From contig CM076943.1 of NCBI GenBank assembly GCA_039566865.1, forward strand, positions 14,804,001 through 14,868,000: a DNA stretch of 64,000 nucleotides, written 5' to 3'. The position numbers were made by a program, and so were the translations under genes. Origin of the DNA: Aurelia coerulea (lineage: Eukaryota; Cnidaria; Scyphozoa; Semaeostomeae; Ulmaridae). Below the pieces are notes generated by a model. It was not told where the DNA came from and ran no database searches. It was given only the letters and a program-made list of their open reading frames with translations. Positions 58,201 through 61,200 of the stretch are shown in pieces; positions within the stretch are counted from its first letter, which is position 1; each line of letters starts with the position of its first letter.

Positions 58201-61200
58201 TAAATTATAAAGCACCTTTGCTACAAAAAGCTGTAAAAGGCATTCATTTTGTTGGAAGGGCTTCCACATTACTTCCGAGGAAGTTATCCTTTTCGATTGA
58301 GTCTTGCAGGAAGAGGATTTGGAATGAATCGAGGCCGGTGAAAAAATGTTGAACGCAATGATGATGCTGTCTTCCCTAGGAAAAAAATGGACGCACAGAT
58401 GTAAGATTTATTGCACCGTGTCTAAAGAATTTATTGCACCGTGTCTATAGTGTATATCATTTCATCTTCGAGCCACCACGATGCCAAGATATTGTGGTGC
58501 TGTAGGTATTGACAAATGGTATGCAACACTACGGCAATTTTGATATTTTGAATGATTGAAATAAAGTACCCTAGTGGGTAGACTTATGACGATGAGTCTC
58601 TTGTTTCCCTGTGCTCTTTGACTTCAAGATGGCGCTTCAGTCAACAGAGACTCATATTATTACTCTGAAAAACCTGACCCTATTTAGGCCTAATATGCTG
58701 GGATTCCTAGCATACCAATCAGAATGCGAGATTTGGCGAAGAACAATAAGTTTCGAACCTTCAATTCGATTGACGCAGCTTACTAAATTTGAAGAAAGTT
58801 GCTGCAGCAGGTACTTGAAGATTTCTCTGGTATGTCTTGGTCTTAAAAACATGGAAATTGCAGCATTAAAAGACTTATTTTGCACTCACCAGGTAAAGTG
58901 AACTTTCTTCTTCAGATGAATACCAAGTTTCGTTGATTAAGTGTCTGCTTACCGTGGTCGATCCAGATTCGATCAATCGAATGCAGAAGATAGGGTCAGG
59001 TTTTTAACTGTTTCATTATGAGTCCCTGTGAGCAAGGTACCGCAGGGATACAAGGGACTCATCGTCATAAGTCTACCTAGTGGGTTCTATAAAGGGTTTG
59101 TCGATCAGATGCAAGTCAGATGATCAGATGTCCAGTAATGATCGTCTACAGTCGTTCAGGAAAGTAACATAGGAGTACATCACAAAGCGATGGCACATTT
59201 CAAGTGCTGAGAAATTAAGAGAAGAGAAAATAAATTTTGTACATGAATGAAATTTTTCTATGCAATTAAAGGGAAACAAGGAAACCAAAAGTGATGCCCA
59301 AATCCCTCTTGAAATCTCTAGAAATAATATAAACTGACCGAAGTGTTTCTAAGAACACAAAACAAGTAATAACATTATTCGGACTCAGAACAATGTCAAA
59401 AAATTGCTATTACTGCACAGTAACAAAACGTTTTGATTGACCTAGGGAAATCAAAGCTGCAAATTATAAACGCTTCTTAACTTTTAAGTCCAAGTAGCAC
59501 GGTTTCTTAACCGTCGAATTTACAACAGAAAAATGCTAACTAAATCAGTGATATAAAACAGTTGAACTTCACCTCCATTTCAGCAGCTGACTAAATTCTG
59601 GATTTTTGCAGAAGGAAAATTATGAGTCAGAGCTAGTGCAAGTTTTTGCAGCATTTTGGCAATAACCACAACAAAGTCATGCCTTGGACAGTCGAGAATG
59701 CCACTTCAGATGCCGAAGGCAGCATGACTAGGAAGTTCTATTAAACCCAATAAAGGCAGCAGATGAGACCATAAAGCCCCGGCAAAACGACTGGACATTT
59801 GCACTGGACATGCACTGGACAAATTTTCAGCGTAAACTTGTTCAGTCGTGTTCAGCGATGTTGAGCGTTGTTCAGTTGATTTTGAAGGCAGTCAAAAATG
59901 TTCAGTGGACAAGATTAAATTTCTTTTGTTTTAAGATGTTGTGGAAAAATGTTCAGTCGTTTTGCCACTCCACTGGACATTTGTCCAGTTTGCGCACGCG
60001 CATTGCAACGAAACAGTGGACGATTTCATTCACATCTTTTCATTCCAAGCTAAACTGTCCTCCATTGTCAACCCTTTCATGTTATTTACAAATATGCTCA
60101 TTTATTCATAGTATCTTTAGCCATTCCCTTTCGTCTCTATGGCTTTTCTTCCGTTTTCATCTTGGAAGAATAGTCAATACCATGGCTGGCAATCTTTTTT
60201 CTTAATGTCAGAATTTTGACGGCAGAAAGAACGACGTGAATAAAGCCACAAACAAAATGAAAAGAATATTTCTAGCTCCCTGGTGCTCTGTTGAGTATGC
60301 TCAAAACTTCCCAAACTGAATTCTCGATCCAAAAAACTTGGCGCATTTCTGTTGCCCAGCAAATGTTCCCTGGACAATGTTCAGTCGTTTTGCCACAACC
60401 TAAATTTTCTTGATGTTCAGACTCTGAACAAGGCTAGCAATGTCCAATGAATGTTCAGTGCAAAAGTCCAGTCGTTTTGCCAGGGCTTAACTACCAACCG
60501 GATTTTTGGGCAATGAAAATAACCACGACCACAAAACGCAGTCGCGCCCTGAACAGCTGAGAATTTTAATGCCAAACCAGATGCCAAAACCAGCAGGAGG
60601 TGAAATGGCTTTATGAACACTGATCTTGATGTAACACATCATCCACAAACCTCACCAAAATCCTTTTCAAATCAAGTACACAGCTTTTCTTATAGCTTTC
60701 TAAACTATAACAAACAGCATTTACAGTTGCCTGCTACAGATAAGTACTTCAAAATATTTACATTTGGTGGCAACGAAATCTGAACCTCTGAAACTGTAAA
60801 CTGATTGTTTTGAAATTAATTCAATACAGTTTTGGTTACTATCTTCATCAACACAAGTCAAAGCTTAGACAACAACTTTGAAAAAAAAGATAACATTCAT
60901 ATATTCCGCGAAATAAAATGTCTGCACGTACGCAGCATTTTAAATGGTCCATCAAACATAGGGGATGCGAGTTTGTAAAGTCAACATTTAGAGTCCACCT
61001 GAACTGAAAGCAGAGCCTTTGAAAAGGGCCTACCCATGATTTGATATCATGGTTGTCTTGCAAAGGAATTTCTAACTTTCACTTTGATTCTTAGTTTTTA
61101 CTTTTGAAAAGAATTACAGCCGCATGGCCACAACCCTTTTTGAACAAGGAGACGATCCTTATGTCAAATTAGACAACTGCCAGGAAAAGTTCAATTTGAA

